Assembly (NCBI GenBank): GCA_003427395.1
Contig: BFEA01000031.1
Location: forward strand, 248,659 to 270,865
Length of the DNA stretch: 22,207 bases
From: Chara braunii
Lineage: Eukaryota; Streptophyta; Charophyceae; Charales; Characeae
Direction of reading: 5' to 3'
Both the position numbers and the translations under genes were made by a program. Shown here piece after piece: positions 1 to 8,653 of the stretch. The notes below the pieces were generated by a model that searched no databases, was not told the DNA's origin, and was given only the letters and a program-made list of their open reading frames with translations. The stretch's first letter is position 1, and the number at the start of each line of letters is the position of its first letter.

Positions 1-103
1 TCTCTCTCTCTCTCAATGATTGAGTTCAGTTGTCAATAAATGATGTAATGCTATCTCCGAACTGTCAATGATTGAGTTCAGTTGTCAATAAATAATGTAA
101 TGC
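1..103. repeat. TC run and 52-bp-spaced direct repeat
   Basis: A short (TC)n run (1-14) leads into a 39-bp sequence at 13-51 that recurs at 65-103 with one mismatch (tgatgtaatgc versus taatgtaatgc). The 13-bp spacer gives a period of 52 bp. No gene is visible from 1 to 330. The Ulp1-like ORF begins 228 bp after the second copy, so the repeat lies in its upstream region, but no promoter motif can be assigned with confidence. Confidence 0.8.
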
Positions 104-330
104 ATAATGCATAGTGACGAAAGTGCATTATAAACGATGTAGCGTTGTGTTATTTCCGCTTCGTTAACTCCGTTTTTCGTATAAGCACCCAACCCCTTTA
201 CAGTAAGACTCGCTATGACATTTGCATTAACCCATCAAACCGAGTGCATATAGCATGACTGGGACCACACATCTTATAACAGTAGCTCACATAAAGACAT
301 GCCGCTTGGTCATGTGCAGCGCAAACAAAA

Positions 331-1155
331 ATGGAGGATAATCGGAGGTGCAAAAAAGGATGGACCGTACGCTTGGCAACAACGAACTTGACGGAGCACG
401 AGATGGTGGCACTCACACGATTGCCGGTTGATATCGGGAATAAAGACATCATAACAAGCTCGTATAACGAAGACACAAGGGAAGAACTCACGATGACTGT
501 TAACGGTTTTAGCTTACTAATGGTAGAAAAAAAATGGTTGAATGAGGAGATAGTAAACTTTTATCTTAACCTCGTGAAACTAGACAACGAGTGTCGTGTG
601 AAGCATATAGACTGCGACTCAAATAATGAGAATGTTGTTAGAACTGGAAAGGGGCGCATCCCTATAATAGCAATTCTAAGCTCGTTTTTTTTTGCCAAAC
701 TATTTGGTAGCAATATGAAGTTCCACTACGATAAGGTTCGCAAATGGTTCACAGAGGTTGTGATTAGCGACATGGATTTGATTATTGCGCCTTTCCATGT
801 CTTGCACAACCAACATTGGACACTCGTAGTGGCAGACTTGAGACGCAGGAAATTCGAGTACTACGACTCGCTGACACCAGACAAAGAACTCGCGATGAAG
901 GTGACAGGGGGGTTCGCAAAATTTTTGTACATGAGATCGATCGAACAAGGTCAAGAGATCGACAGCAAACAGTTCAACCATATATGGACAGTGGAAGACA
1001 TTCCAAAGCAACACGACTTCAACGATTGCGGTGTGTTTATGCTCACATATGCATCACTGTTGGCGAGAGGGTTCCTGCCACTATTCAACTTCACATCAGA
1101 TGACAGTAAGAAACTACGATACTTGATAGCTTTCGACGTAGCAGTTGTGGAGTAG
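331..1155 (+). CDS. Ulp1/SENP-type cysteine protease (C48 family)
   Basis: A 274-codon ORF with the features of a ubiquitin-like-protein (SUMO) protease catalytic domain. The substrate-contacting WLN appears at residues 69-71 (KKWLNEEIVNFYLNLV). The catalytic His is H162 in NQHWTLVVADL, the Asp is D179 in YYDSL, the oxyanion Gln is Q227, and the nucleophile is C233 in NDCGVFM. Order and spacing fit C48 peptidases, which cut SUMO or related modifiers from proteins. About 40 residues follow the Cys, so the domain looks complete. ATG 331 is the first in-frame Met after an upstream in-frame stop near 292. There is no signal peptide or membrane segment. The ORF is unbroken although most coding sequence around it is decayed. 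Plant genomes hold many Ulp1 domains captured by DNA transposons (Mutator-like, CACTA), so this may be a host gene or a transposon passenger. I see no transposase or terminal repeats nearby. Confidence 0.85.
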   Translation: MEDNRRCKKGWTVRLATTNLTEHEMVALTRLPVDIGNKDIITSSYNEDTREELTMTVNGFSLLMVEKKWLNEEIVNFYLNLVKLDNECRVKHIDCDSNNENVVRTGKGRIPIIAILSSFFFAKLFGSNMKFHYDKVRKWFTEVVISDMDLIIAPFHVLHNQHWTLVVADLRRRKFEYYDSLTPDKELAMKVTGGFAKFLYMRSIEQGQEIDSKQFNHIWTVEDIPKQHDFNDCGVFMLTYASLLARGFLPLFNFTSDDSKKLRYLIAFDVAVVE

Positions 1156-1321
1156 ACGATTATGAGGTTGTTACATTAGTCATCCACGCACATGAGAGGA
1201 AATGCAGTGACCACAAGTACAGGTGATAACAGGAGAAAACGAGCTTGCTAGAGTAAACGGGATAATTGATGCAATTACACAAAAGGTGTAAATGGTTGTA
1301 CAAGACATTCACCCTTACACC

Positions 1322-1447
1322 TAACCACTTATCACCTTACCCCTTATCCGACACACCTTACCCCTTACCCCTTACCCCTTACCCCCTTAACCCTTATCCC
1401 CTACCCCTTACCCCCTACCCCTTACCCCTTACCCCTTACCCCCCCCA
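1322..1447. repeat. CCCCTTA minisatellite, telomere-like
   Basis: About 125 bp of degenerate 7-bp units (CCCCTTA, with variants CCCCCTTA, CCCTTAT and CCCCTA). The other strand reads TAAGGGG. The base composition resembles telomere repeats, but it is neither TTTAGGG nor TTAGGG. It lies between the Ulp1 ORF and the reverse transcriptase. The open frame across it encodes only Pro/Leu/Tyr repeats and is not treated as a gene. Confidence 0.8.
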
Positions 1448-1559
1448 TTTGTGTCACAAATTAATCCCCATGGAAGACAAAATAGACAAAAAATTAGAGT
1501 TTCAATTTTGTTAAAAAATAAAAATATGTCCGTTTTGACGAAATCGTTGTTCCAAGCAT

Positions 1560-2723
1560 AAAGATGTACAGAAGTGGAGGCCTATCTATCCATCTTACTC
1601 TGAATGCAGTGTACGCGCATGTCGGAAGATCTCTCGGACCATTAATGTGTTGATATGGGATCTGCCGAAGAAATCTCATCTCAATTTGAAATGTACCGAT
1701 CTTTTGGTCGACTCCTTGAAAACGATTAACAAGAGTGTGATGAAAGGTGAAGCACTGTTGAGGGGGGGTTTTGACATCAAAGAGATGTTCTGTAACTTAC
1801 TTCATGATTCCATTCTGCAAGCTTTGGACTGGGTGTTGGATTTCTGAAAGACGAAGGGTGTCGAGGGGATGCTTCTCCAGAAACGAGGGAAGGGGGCAAA
1901 ATTACAACGAGGTAGGAAGCAAGAAGGATGGGATTCTGTGGGTTTTGACATTATTAAAGTCTTCGTTAGCTTTGACTTGGACCACACCCTTATACGAGCA
2001 TGTGGTATGATCCTGAAACAAGGTGTTGGGATCCCAATGGGAAAACCCTCTAGTCCTGCTATTGCTTGTTTGTTGTGTGTTCATTCTGAATTCTCCTTTC
2101 TCACTTCGCTGGGCAATGACCGTCGTTTGGTTCAAGGAGTTAGGCTTATAGACGATGTTACCGTCTTTGTTCGATACAAGGTCGGTGACTGTGAATCTTG
2201 GCAGAAGGCACTAGACATCCTCGGTGCCTTTGAGAATTGTTACGACAAGAATCTGTTGTGTGAGTGTACGAGTACATCCGTTTGTTGGGAATTTTTTGGT
2301 TGCGTGATTCGCAACTTTGGATGGCCGATTGGTGTGCATTGTGAGGCTGTTCACAGGAACCAAAGAGTGATTCTTGATAAAGGAATCTGTTTCCAGAATT
2401 TGCAGGACAACTGTTCCTATGTTAGTAAGAAGCAGAGAATGGTCGTGGTCGGCTCTTTCTTACATCGGGCCAAACGTTTCACCAGTATCCTGGTCGTGGA
2501 AATTGCCTTCCTCTTTACCCTCAAGGTTGAGTTGAGGGTTCGGGGTTTTCCTTATGACATTTTTGACAAATCACTCTGTGTCTTCCCGTCTAAATTTGGA
2601 GGAATTTGGGATGTTTGGATTGATTGGCTAACGGGTTGTGATAAATCTGTTTCCGAGCGTAGGATAAGTTGGGGGAATATCAGGGCCCTTCGTCCTGTTC
2701 AGGCTGGGGGCAATCGCTTATAG
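1560..2723 (+). pseudogene. Penelope-like reverse transcriptase, one in-frame stop
   Basis: One frame runs from about 1560 to the TAG at 2721-2723, interrupted only by TGA at 1845-1847. Three RT active-site blocks are visible: motif A, GGFDIKEMF, with its Asp at 1773-1775; motif B, QGVGIPMGKPSSPAIA, near 2019-2066; and motif C, RLIDD, with the two Asp codons at 2151-2156. The GIPMGKPSSP form of motif B and the block CWEFFGCVIRNFGWPIG, which recalls the FLD region after the palm, resemble Penelope-like elements more than the L1-type RTs elsewhere in this window. No GIY-YIG endonuclease is recognisable, and the 5' boundary is not visible. All three catalytic Asp survive, so decay is recent or slow. 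The family call is by motif shape only; another RT clade with the same motif B is possible. Confidence 0.65.
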
Positions 2724-2994
2724 CCTGAGGTCTGATCGATTGGGCAGCGAGGAATTTGTTGGAGTCAATTGAGTTCTTTCCTTCTGAGGAATTTTTGAAA
2801 TCTTCCATCTGACTGATTCTATCTGAGGTGCTGATGGGTTTCGTACCTGGCGCCTTCTATGATCCATATTCTTTGCTGGTTATCGATGTTTCCTTTTGGG
2901 TAGCCTGCGAGGTTTCGAGCTCGGTACCTTCCGTCTGGGAGAGTTTCAGGGCCGTCTGCCCTGTTCGGGCTGTGGGCAATCTTTATAGCCTGAG
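2680..2994. repeat. Pair of ~50-bp direct repeats
   Basis: The segment at 2680-2729 (tcagggccc...tatagcctgag) overlaps the end of the RT frame and recurs at 2946-2994 with about 80% identity, spaced 266 bp. Variants of ggtaccttc also recur between about 2920 and 3020. The pattern suggests local duplication in the 3' part of the reverse transcriptase element. Confidence 0.65.
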
Positions 2995-3667
2995 TCTAGA
3001 GTGTTGAACACGGTACCTTCTACGACTGGTGTCTATCTTGGACCAGGCCCTCTGGTGGGCTGAGTGAATTCTTTGACTATGTTTCCGCTGGCTTTGATCT
3101 GCTGACTTTCAGTACTGCTACTGAATCAGCTTTAGGACCACCACTCGCTGCTTCTGGAATGCTTGGACCTAGGTCTTGGGTGTCTGTTCTGTACTTATAG
3201 GTAGTGTGAGACGTCGACAAGCACTCAATGCGTGTAGACCCCTGACGATTCTGCAACCGGCTGCGGATGAAACATGTTGGGTCGTTGCCGGTCGCTTGGC
3301 TATGGTTGTCATGATATGGGCACAATGTTGCCTAGTTCAGAGTTGAGCTACTCAGGCTGGTGCCTCAGGAATTTTTCAAATTACGAGCCTGCCTCACGTT
3401 CTGGAGATGTCGACGTGTCATATTTTCCTCTTATCTTTCTTTTTTCTCCTCCTCTCCGCCTTCTTCTTTTCTCCTTCCTTCTCTCCTCTTCTTCTCTTTC
3501 CATTCTTTCGTCAGTTTTCTGTCATGACTTGTTGATGTCTCGGGTTGCATGCTTGAGTTATTGATCTGATAGACCTTCGGGTCGGCACTATTGCCTTGTC
3601 GATTATGCTGTTGACAATTTTGATGTTGTGTGAACAATTCACCATTCATGCAAACAACCACAATGGT
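2730..3667. other. No gene seen; polypyrimidine tract at 3420-3515
   Basis: No convincing coding sequence is seen on either strand. The notable element is an almost pure C/T tract of about 90 bp (roughly 3420-3510). The short ORFs here show no recognisable motif. Confidence 0.6.
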
Positions 3668-3811
3668 CAGGGATGCTGGACCCACTTTCCAGCAGGTGCT
3701 GCTCCCCACCAATAGATGGAGCCTCCCCGATAGAGCTAGTAGTGCCTGCTCGTACCAGCATCCCTAGCATCTGTTCAGGTTGTTTTCTAAAAAAAAAAAA
3801 AAAAAAAAAAA
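3668..3811 (+). mobile_element. Retroposon end A (LINE 3' box plus poly-A)
   Basis: The conserved 3' box starts at about 3668 with the stem ctgga (3676-3680), loop cccactt and tccag (3688-3692). It is followed by the shared ccaccaatagatggagc segment and, 96 bp after the stem, a poly-A run at 3789-3811. The same order is seen in the other copies. It is interpreted as the 3' end of an L1-like element, 5'-truncated. LINE-C coding sequence starts directly after the poly-A. No clear target-site duplication is found. Confidence 0.75.
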
Positions 3812-3812
3812 G

Positions 3813-4168
3813 ATTACAGCCCAGTGGGGGGCGGCTAGGGAAAAGTTGAACCAAGTACACACCAGGGGCGATATCAATAGAATCATCTCTGACTTCTGTG
3901 CGGACTGGTTGGGGAGGAGGGAGGGCTGGGTGGCAAAATGAGCTGGGCAGGAAACGGGACTGGGCAACAGGAACACCAACGGGACCATCGACAGGAGGAG
4001 GAGGTGGGACCGCAAGGGGGACAACAGGGAGAGATTGAAAGGGATTATCACCTGCATTTTCATGAGTGGACAAAGGTTGACCCTCGGGACCCCTTACGAC
4101 CAGCCCAGGAATTCTCGGACCCTTTCCCCCCTCACCCATTGTCGCTGGAGGAAATGCTAAGTACCTAA
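3813..4168 (+). pseudogene. LINE-C: ORF2 C-terminal fragment
   Basis: The frame opening at 3813 reads through GDINRIISDFCADWLGRREG to TGA at 3939-3941. It matches LINE-E GDVRRRITTFSTDWVCEERE and the end of the LINE-B ORF. The coding signal then resumes in the -1 frame, from the ATG (3938) overlapping that TGA, through an acidic/Gln-rich linker to the conserved tail at 4040-4168 (RDYHLHFHEW, 17 residues, then PFPP and LSLEEMLST). The tail differs from LINE-E mostly at synonymous positions. Everything upstream (endonuclease, RT, zinc knuckle) is absent, and the fragment abuts the poly-A of retroposon A. Confidence 0.75.
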
Positions 4169-4671
4169 GCGCTGCTTGGCTCATTCATCTAGTGCCATCT
4201 ACAATGAAGCTGAGCATCTCCCAGAAAATCTGAAGAGCATTCATCTAGCGCCATCTACGAGGAACGACAGAATGCTGGGCTCAGCCCCCAGCACATATTC
4301 GAGGAGAGCACAGCGAGAGATTGGGGTCAGGCGAGGAAATGGAAGGAGGCTCCCATTGGTGTCCCCCAGTGGCTCCTTCCGTTTTCCTGAGCCTGGCGGC
4401 ATGTCAGGAGAGGGGCAGGACGTTGGACTTGATTTCCAGCAACGGGGTCTTTCCCGGTCCGTCGCATGATCATGGTTTTTCAAACTTTTTCTTATTTTCA
4501 CCTATGTACTTCTAAAAGACACTGAGCCTGTTTCTCAGCAAAAAAAAATGTATTCAAGGGACACTGGACCTGGTTTCCAGCAGGTGAGGCTCCACACCAA
4601 TAGATGGATCTCCAACCACCACTGGGATAGAGGCATGCACAAGGGCCTTTCAAAAAAAAAAAAAAAAAAAA
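4169..4671 (+). mobile_element. LINE-C 3' region and retroposon end B: three 3' boxes
   Basis: After the LINE-C stop, a 21-bp sequence occurs at 4182-4202 and 4238-4258 (one mismatch, 56-bp period). Three 3' boxes follow. Box 1 has stem ttgga 4423-4427 and tccag 4435-4439. Box 2 has stem ctgag 4522-4526 and ctcag 4534-4538, with A9 right behind it. Box 3 (end B) has ctgga 4564-4568 and tccag 4576-4580, followed by the ccaatagatgg segment and poly-A at about 4651-4670. End B shares a distal segment (gatagagg...cacaagg) with retroposon C, but has an internal deletion relative to it. The stretch looks like successive insertions or a tandem 3' region. Confidence 0.65.
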
Positions 4672-4682
4672 GAATGCCCTGT

Positions 4683-4770
4683 CATTATAGCTGTATTTGA
4701 CCCAACTTCCAGCCCAGATACGGCGATAATTATCGGGCGTTCTATTCGGGTGAAGACGGTAGGTGTGCTC
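4683..4770. repeat. Segment shared with 8204-8300, partly inverted
   Basis: Positions 4683-4739 match the reverse complement of 8204-8261 (about 47 of 58 positions, one gap). The following ttctattcgggtgaaga at 4740 onward matches 8270 onward in direct orientation. The two loci are therefore copies of one sequence in which a ~58-bp block has been flipped. The host element is not recognised. Confidence 0.6.
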
Positions 4771-4980
4771 GACTTTCTTAGCCCTGCTATAATTTCCCCC
4801 CCATTTCTCAGTTTAGAAGGGTCCAGTCACTGCTGGTTGATTATAGTAGCTAAGGGCAGGGCTCCATTTTTGCGTGGTGTGGGGTTAATCCTGCCCTTCT
4901 GGGGAGGCAATCAATGCCCCTGGCACATACTTCATTCTTGTTGTGTAGGGAAGCTGTCTCCACGGGAGCAGTGGCTGAGA

Positions 4981-5110
4981 CTTTTTTTTTTTTTTTTTTT
5001 TTTTTTTAAACCGGGCCCGGTGCCCAAGGCTGATATTACCAATAATAAGATTGAGGCCGGGGTCCTCACAGTCTGCCCGGAGTGATCGAACCAAAACTGT
5101 TGAGAACCAG
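4981..5110 (-). mobile_element. Small retroposon end, minus strand, poly-A tailed
   Basis: On the minus strand a sequence with ggttcgatcactcc and cagccttgggcac ends in gggcccggttt and a ~27-nt A run (T run on the plus strand, about 4981-5007). The stretch around cagccttgggcac...gggccc matches the plus-strand piece at about 7706-7735, which also leads into A-rich DNA. The ggttcgatc part is close to a Pol III B box, but spacing to any A box is too short for a tRNA-derived SINE. It is called a retroposon from the shared end and A tail only. Confidence 0.45.
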
Positions 5111-5126
5111 GCTCAGCATCCCTCAA

Positions 5127-5219
5127 ATGGTTATGATGATGACCATTATGATACTGATGATACCATAGATAATGATGCTAATGAGAATGATAATTCAAAT
5201 ATATGAAAGATTATGCTAT
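5127..5219. repeat. Degenerate ATG/TGA tract
   Basis: Degenerate ATG/GAT trinucleotides interrupted by AT-rich DNA. This is the first of several such tracts up to 7055 and it introduces the first copy of the duplicated unit. Confidence 0.6.
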
Positions 5220-6180
5220 ATCAGCTATTCTAGTATCCTAATCCCAGTACAACTCCTAGCCCTCCCTGTACCAGAACACTGTACCTCAGAGACAAAACCA
5301 ACCTAACCAACATCAACCATAGCTGATCTCTTCTCGCCTCCTTGTAGGCCCCCCCCGGTTCACCACTGGGATGCCTTCCACCCTCAGCAAACCCCAGATC
5401 TCTCTACCAGGCCTCACACTCCTGCTATTTACAGGTTACAGGGCAACGCCCCAGCTCCGGCCAGCATCGTTCTGGCATCGCCAAACCAAGGGCACAAAAA
5501 CAGAGCAACTCAGAAGATATCAGTCCAGTTTCAACCATCTCAGAAGTCCTATATCCCGAATGTGGAAGAATACTAGATGCAGCCAAAATTTCAGAACACC
5601 AAAAAGCTTAATATAACAATAATCAGATGATGATACTAATGATGTGGTGATGATGATGATGATGATGATGATNATGATGATAATGAATATGATGATTAGT
5701 ATATAGAAGTTATAACAGCATTTCTGGCCTCCTAATCTCTGAACCCTCCCAGCCCTCCCTGAACCAGGACATTACATCTCAGAGACAATACCCTCCTAAC
5801 CAATGTCTACCATAGCTGACCTGTTCTCGCCACCTAGACTAACCCTGGCCCCATAGGTTGTCAAGGCAGCCCCTCCGGTTCGCCACTGGATTGCCTTCCT
5901 CCCTCGGCAAATCCCCAGATCTCTCTACAAGGCCTCACACTCCTGCTAATTGCAGGTTACAGGGCAACGCCCCAACTCCAACCAGCGTCGTTCTGGCGTC
6001 GCCAAACCAGGGGCAAAGACAAAGCAACTCTGTAGATATCGGTCCAGATTCGACCATCTCTAAAATCCTATATCCTGATTAAGGAAGGAGGCCAGATACA
6101 GTCGAGAATTACAGCACACCAGAAATCATGATATAACATGGATGATGATGATGATGATGATGATTTTGATGATGAGATGA
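5220..6180. repeat. Tandem duplication of a ~490-520-bp unit
   Basis: Unit 1 (about 5220-5700) and unit 2 (about 5712-6180) align along most of their length. Shared landmarks are agccctccct (5258 and 5751), ccggttc...ccactgg (5355 and 5875) and agatctctcta (5396 and 5917). Each unit ends in ATG/TGA repeats (5636-5700 and 6138-6180). The offset grows from 493 to about 520 because unit 2 carries ~28 extra bases near 5835-5870. Coding potential is not conserved between units, so I treat it as non-coding. Base 5673 is N inside the first microsatellite. Confidence 0.8.
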
Positions 6181-6534
6181 TCCAGAAAAAATCCCCTCTC
6201 TCCCTTCCTTCCTCCATTCTCTCCATTACCCTATCTATTCCTTTACCCTAATCTGCCCCCGTTGGGATTTGATGCCCAGCCCCAAAAAAGAGTATTCCTC
6301 ACAATCTGCCTGTACCCCCTCAAGGATTTCACCACCCGCCTAATGAAACCCCTGCGTGGCTGGGCTCTCCCCCTCCCCTTCACCAAAATGTCATTCGCTT
6401 GGATTTTGTTGATGACGAAGGATAGCACCCTGAAGATAATGATAATGAAGATGATGATAACGACCCACTCACCTACTGATGTGAAAGGCGAACGATACCT
6501 TGAAGAGCAAACTCTACTGATAACAAACTAATAA
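6181..6534. other. No gene seen; spacer between repeat blocks
   Basis: Pyrimidine-rich at 6190-6250, then unique sequence without recognisable coding motifs. A short ORF on each strand covers it with no family resemblance. Confidence 0.55.
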
Positions 6535-6586
6535 TGATGATACTAATCATCATCATAATTATGATGATAATGATGTTGATGATGTC

Positions 6587-6622
<36 letters not shown>

Positions 6623-6874
6623 GACACACCAATGATGATGCACATAATAATGATGATGATGATGATGATGTCAGTAATGCTGCTGATGATGATGAAGATG
6701 ATGATGATGATGATGATGATAATGATGATGATGATAATGATGATGATGATAATGATGATGATGATGATAATGATGATATGATGATGATGAAAATGATGAT
6801 GACACACCAATGAAGATGCTGATAATGATGATGATGATGATGATATGTCAGTAATGCTGCTGATGATGATGAAA

Positions 6875-6906
<32 letters not shown>

Positions 6907-7055
6907 ATGATGATGATGAAGATGATGATGACGCACCAATGAAGATGCTCATAATGATGATGGTGATGTCAGTAATGCTGCTACTGCTGATGATGATGAT
7001 GATTACCGTCGTTATCCCCACATTTTGAAAAATGTCGATGATGATGATGATGAAG
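6535..7055. repeat. ATG microsatellite with higher-order structure
   Basis: About 500 bp dominated by ATG/GAT trinucleotides with ATA variants. A longer unit is superimposed: gacRcaccaatga starts at 6623, 6801 and 6930, and each is followed by tgtcagtaatgctgct at about 6669, 6846 and 6967. Distances of 178 and 129 bp show that whole segments were duplicated and that the trinucleotide runs between fixed landmarks changed length. The Ile/His/Ser polymer ORFs are artefacts of the repeat. Confidence 0.9.
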
Positions 7056-7410
7056 ATTACCACCGTTGGCAATGCAGTACGAGTGAAGGCCGACGACAAA
7101 TCCAGCAAGACACTGAAACTAAAAGCTGGCCAGAATCGAAGAGAACGTCCCACCCCATGAAGCAAAGTATCCTCAGTCACACTGAGGTTTCCAACGCCTG
7201 AAGGTTCGTGCCACGAAGCAGAAGCACCAACCCCCTTTCTCTACCTGTGCCAGCCTGTGACGCCAGGAGATCCGCACGAAACAGAACAGAAGACCATCGC
7301 CTCTCCCTCCTCTCTGTCAACTAGAGACGCCATCATCCCCGTTGTAGAGTAGCAGCGCTCAACGGCCGTGTCTTTGTGATGTCACCTCCCTCATTTTTCG
7401 CAGCCGCACC
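7056..7410. other. No gene seen
   Basis: Sequence leaving the microsatellite with no recognisable domain, RNA gene or repeat. Weak open frames exist on both strands without motifs. Confidence 0.5.
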
Positions 7411-7600
7411 CTAGCGCTGCTCCATCCGGCAGCGCACCGCCCACTAGCATCATTCCACCTGGCAGCGCACCGCCCGCTAGCAGCGCTCCACCTGGCACAC
7501 GCATCGGTACACTACCACGTCGCCCGCTCGCCGTGCACGTTCCTCCATAGCTTGCTTGGCGCCGGCGCTGCTCCCCCGGTAGCGCAGCGCCGGCGCCTTG
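7411..7600. repeat. GC-rich degenerate repeats
   Basis: Repeats built on ggcagcgcaccgccc and gctagcagcgctccacctgg (about 7427-7495), then gccggcgctg...cagcgccggcgcc near 7561-7595, which can fold back on itself. This is a local GC island in otherwise AT-rich or balanced DNA. No coding family is recognised in the ORFs crossing it. Confidence 0.6.
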
Positions 7601-7699
7601 TGCTTGGGTGAGTGATCGCATTAAGCCAAGGTGCTCATCCTTCCTCACCCTCCAGCAACCCTACTCGGAAGAGGCTTGTGTTCGCGCTTTATTCAATTT

Positions 7700-7770
7700 C
7701 ATAATCTGAGCCTTGGGCACTGGGCCCCTGTTTTCCCAAAACAAAAAACAAAACACACAAAAAAAAGGCA
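7700..7770 (+). mobile_element. Retroposon end with A-rich tail
   Basis: ataatctgagccttgggcac followed by tgggcccctgttttccc and an A-rich stretch (7737-7769) matches the minus-strand retroposon end at about 5035-4981. The two share a 3' end of about 30 bp and an A tail, and diverge upstream. This is consistent with retroposon ends of one family, but the homologous part is short. Confidence 0.45.
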
Positions 7771-8203
7771 AACACCAAATGTGGGTTGTGGTTTCAAGTG
7801 GGAATGGAACAGGGATCGGGAAGGCATCTACTTCTCGACTGCGAACAACACATGCAGGGCTCTTCCACCAGCAGGGGCAACTGACGTCCACACCTCGCCC
7901 ACCACTCCCACTATCCTCATGGGGTGGAAGGAACCAGCAGCGGAGACTGACTGGAGGCAGAAATTCTCCACCAGCATGGGCCAAGGCAATCCTGCCCCGT
8001 CAGTAATCAGTAGGCCCAATCTCAGTCGATGGTTCGGTCCTGGGCACACGTCCGACCTCTACCGCGAATACGGTCCCACTGAGTATAACGGCGGGTGGGG
8101 ATGGCACTTCCCTCCCGTCGAGTGGTATGCCTCAGACAACGGTGAACCAGGTTTCTCAAGCTCAGGGCTCCATCCCCGTGACTACCGTCATCACCAAATG
8201 GAG

Positions 8204-8300
8204 CGCCCGGTCATTATTGCCATACCCGGACTGAAAGTTGCATCAAAATACAGCTATAATGTCCGACCGTTCTATTCGGGTGAAGATGGTCGACGTACTC
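8204..8300. repeat. Second copy of the partly inverted segment
   Basis: Partner of 4683-4770: block 8204-8261 is inverted relative to that copy, while 8270-8300 is in direct orientation. An 8-bp filler (tccgaccg, 8262-8269) lies at the junction. Confidence 0.6.
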
Positions 8301-8331
8301 CCACACACTCCCAGTCCGGCCTTCTGAGTCC

Positions 8332-8634
8332 ATGTCTCCTACGACTACGGCCATTCTTCCTGGGAAGAGGTCCACAATTCGCGATGAGATCATCGGTAAC
8401 CAGACTCTGCAGCCAACGCTTCCTGCCGTTCAATCCGGACAGGATTCTCTGTCGGCACATACACAGGGATAGGCACCTCTGCAGCCTCAAGATCAGAGTC
8501 CCACTCAGCATCAGGCTCCAGCCCAAGCACTCGCTCAGGCGCAGGCCCAGGCACAAGTTTCTGGCTCAAGCCCAAGCTGCAGCTGTCCCATAGAACACGC
8601 ATGTCTTGATCTAAGTATCCTTCAAGCAATGTAA
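8332..8634 (+). pseudogene. Pro/Gln-rich ORF fragment with internal TAG
   Basis: The frame from ATG 8332 (MSPTTTAILPGKRSTIRDE) continues to TAA 8632-8634 with one in-frame TAG at 8470-8472. The second half is Gln/Ala/Pro-rich (PAQALAQAQAQAQV). Such composition is seen in retroelement ORF1/gag-type proteins and in low-complexity host proteins; nothing here decides. It lies just upstream of the retroposon C insertion. A larger overlapping frame (7631-8593) lacks any motif. Treat as a weak candidate. Confidence 0.3.
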
Positions 8635-8653
8635 CTTGTCTGCTTTGCTGCTG

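Noticed and set aside
1322-1447. True interstitial telomere
   Set aside because: The unit CCCCTTA/TAAGGGG is degenerate and does not match the common plant, algal or animal telomere repeats.
3938-3941. ATGA start-stop overlap in LINE-C as a conserved re-initiation site
   Set aside because: In LINE-E and LINE-A the ATG at the same place is not in the frame of the tail, so the overlap itself is not conserved.
5020-5110. Possible tRNA or tRNA-derived SINE on the minus strand
   Set aside because: Only a B-box-like ggttcgatc is present; the A-box-like sequence is too close, and no cloverleaf can be drawn.
5636-7055. CRISPR array
   Set aside because: The repeats are trinucleotide microsatellites without unique spacers, in a eukaryotic setting.
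6559-7180. Minus-strand ORFs rich in His, Ile and Ser
   Set aside because: They are translations of the ATG/GAT microsatellite and carry no domain.
7631-8593. 320-codon ORF on the plus strand
   Set aside because: Mixed composition, no motif, runs through an A-rich retroposon tail; a different frame (8332-8634) looks slightly more protein-like.
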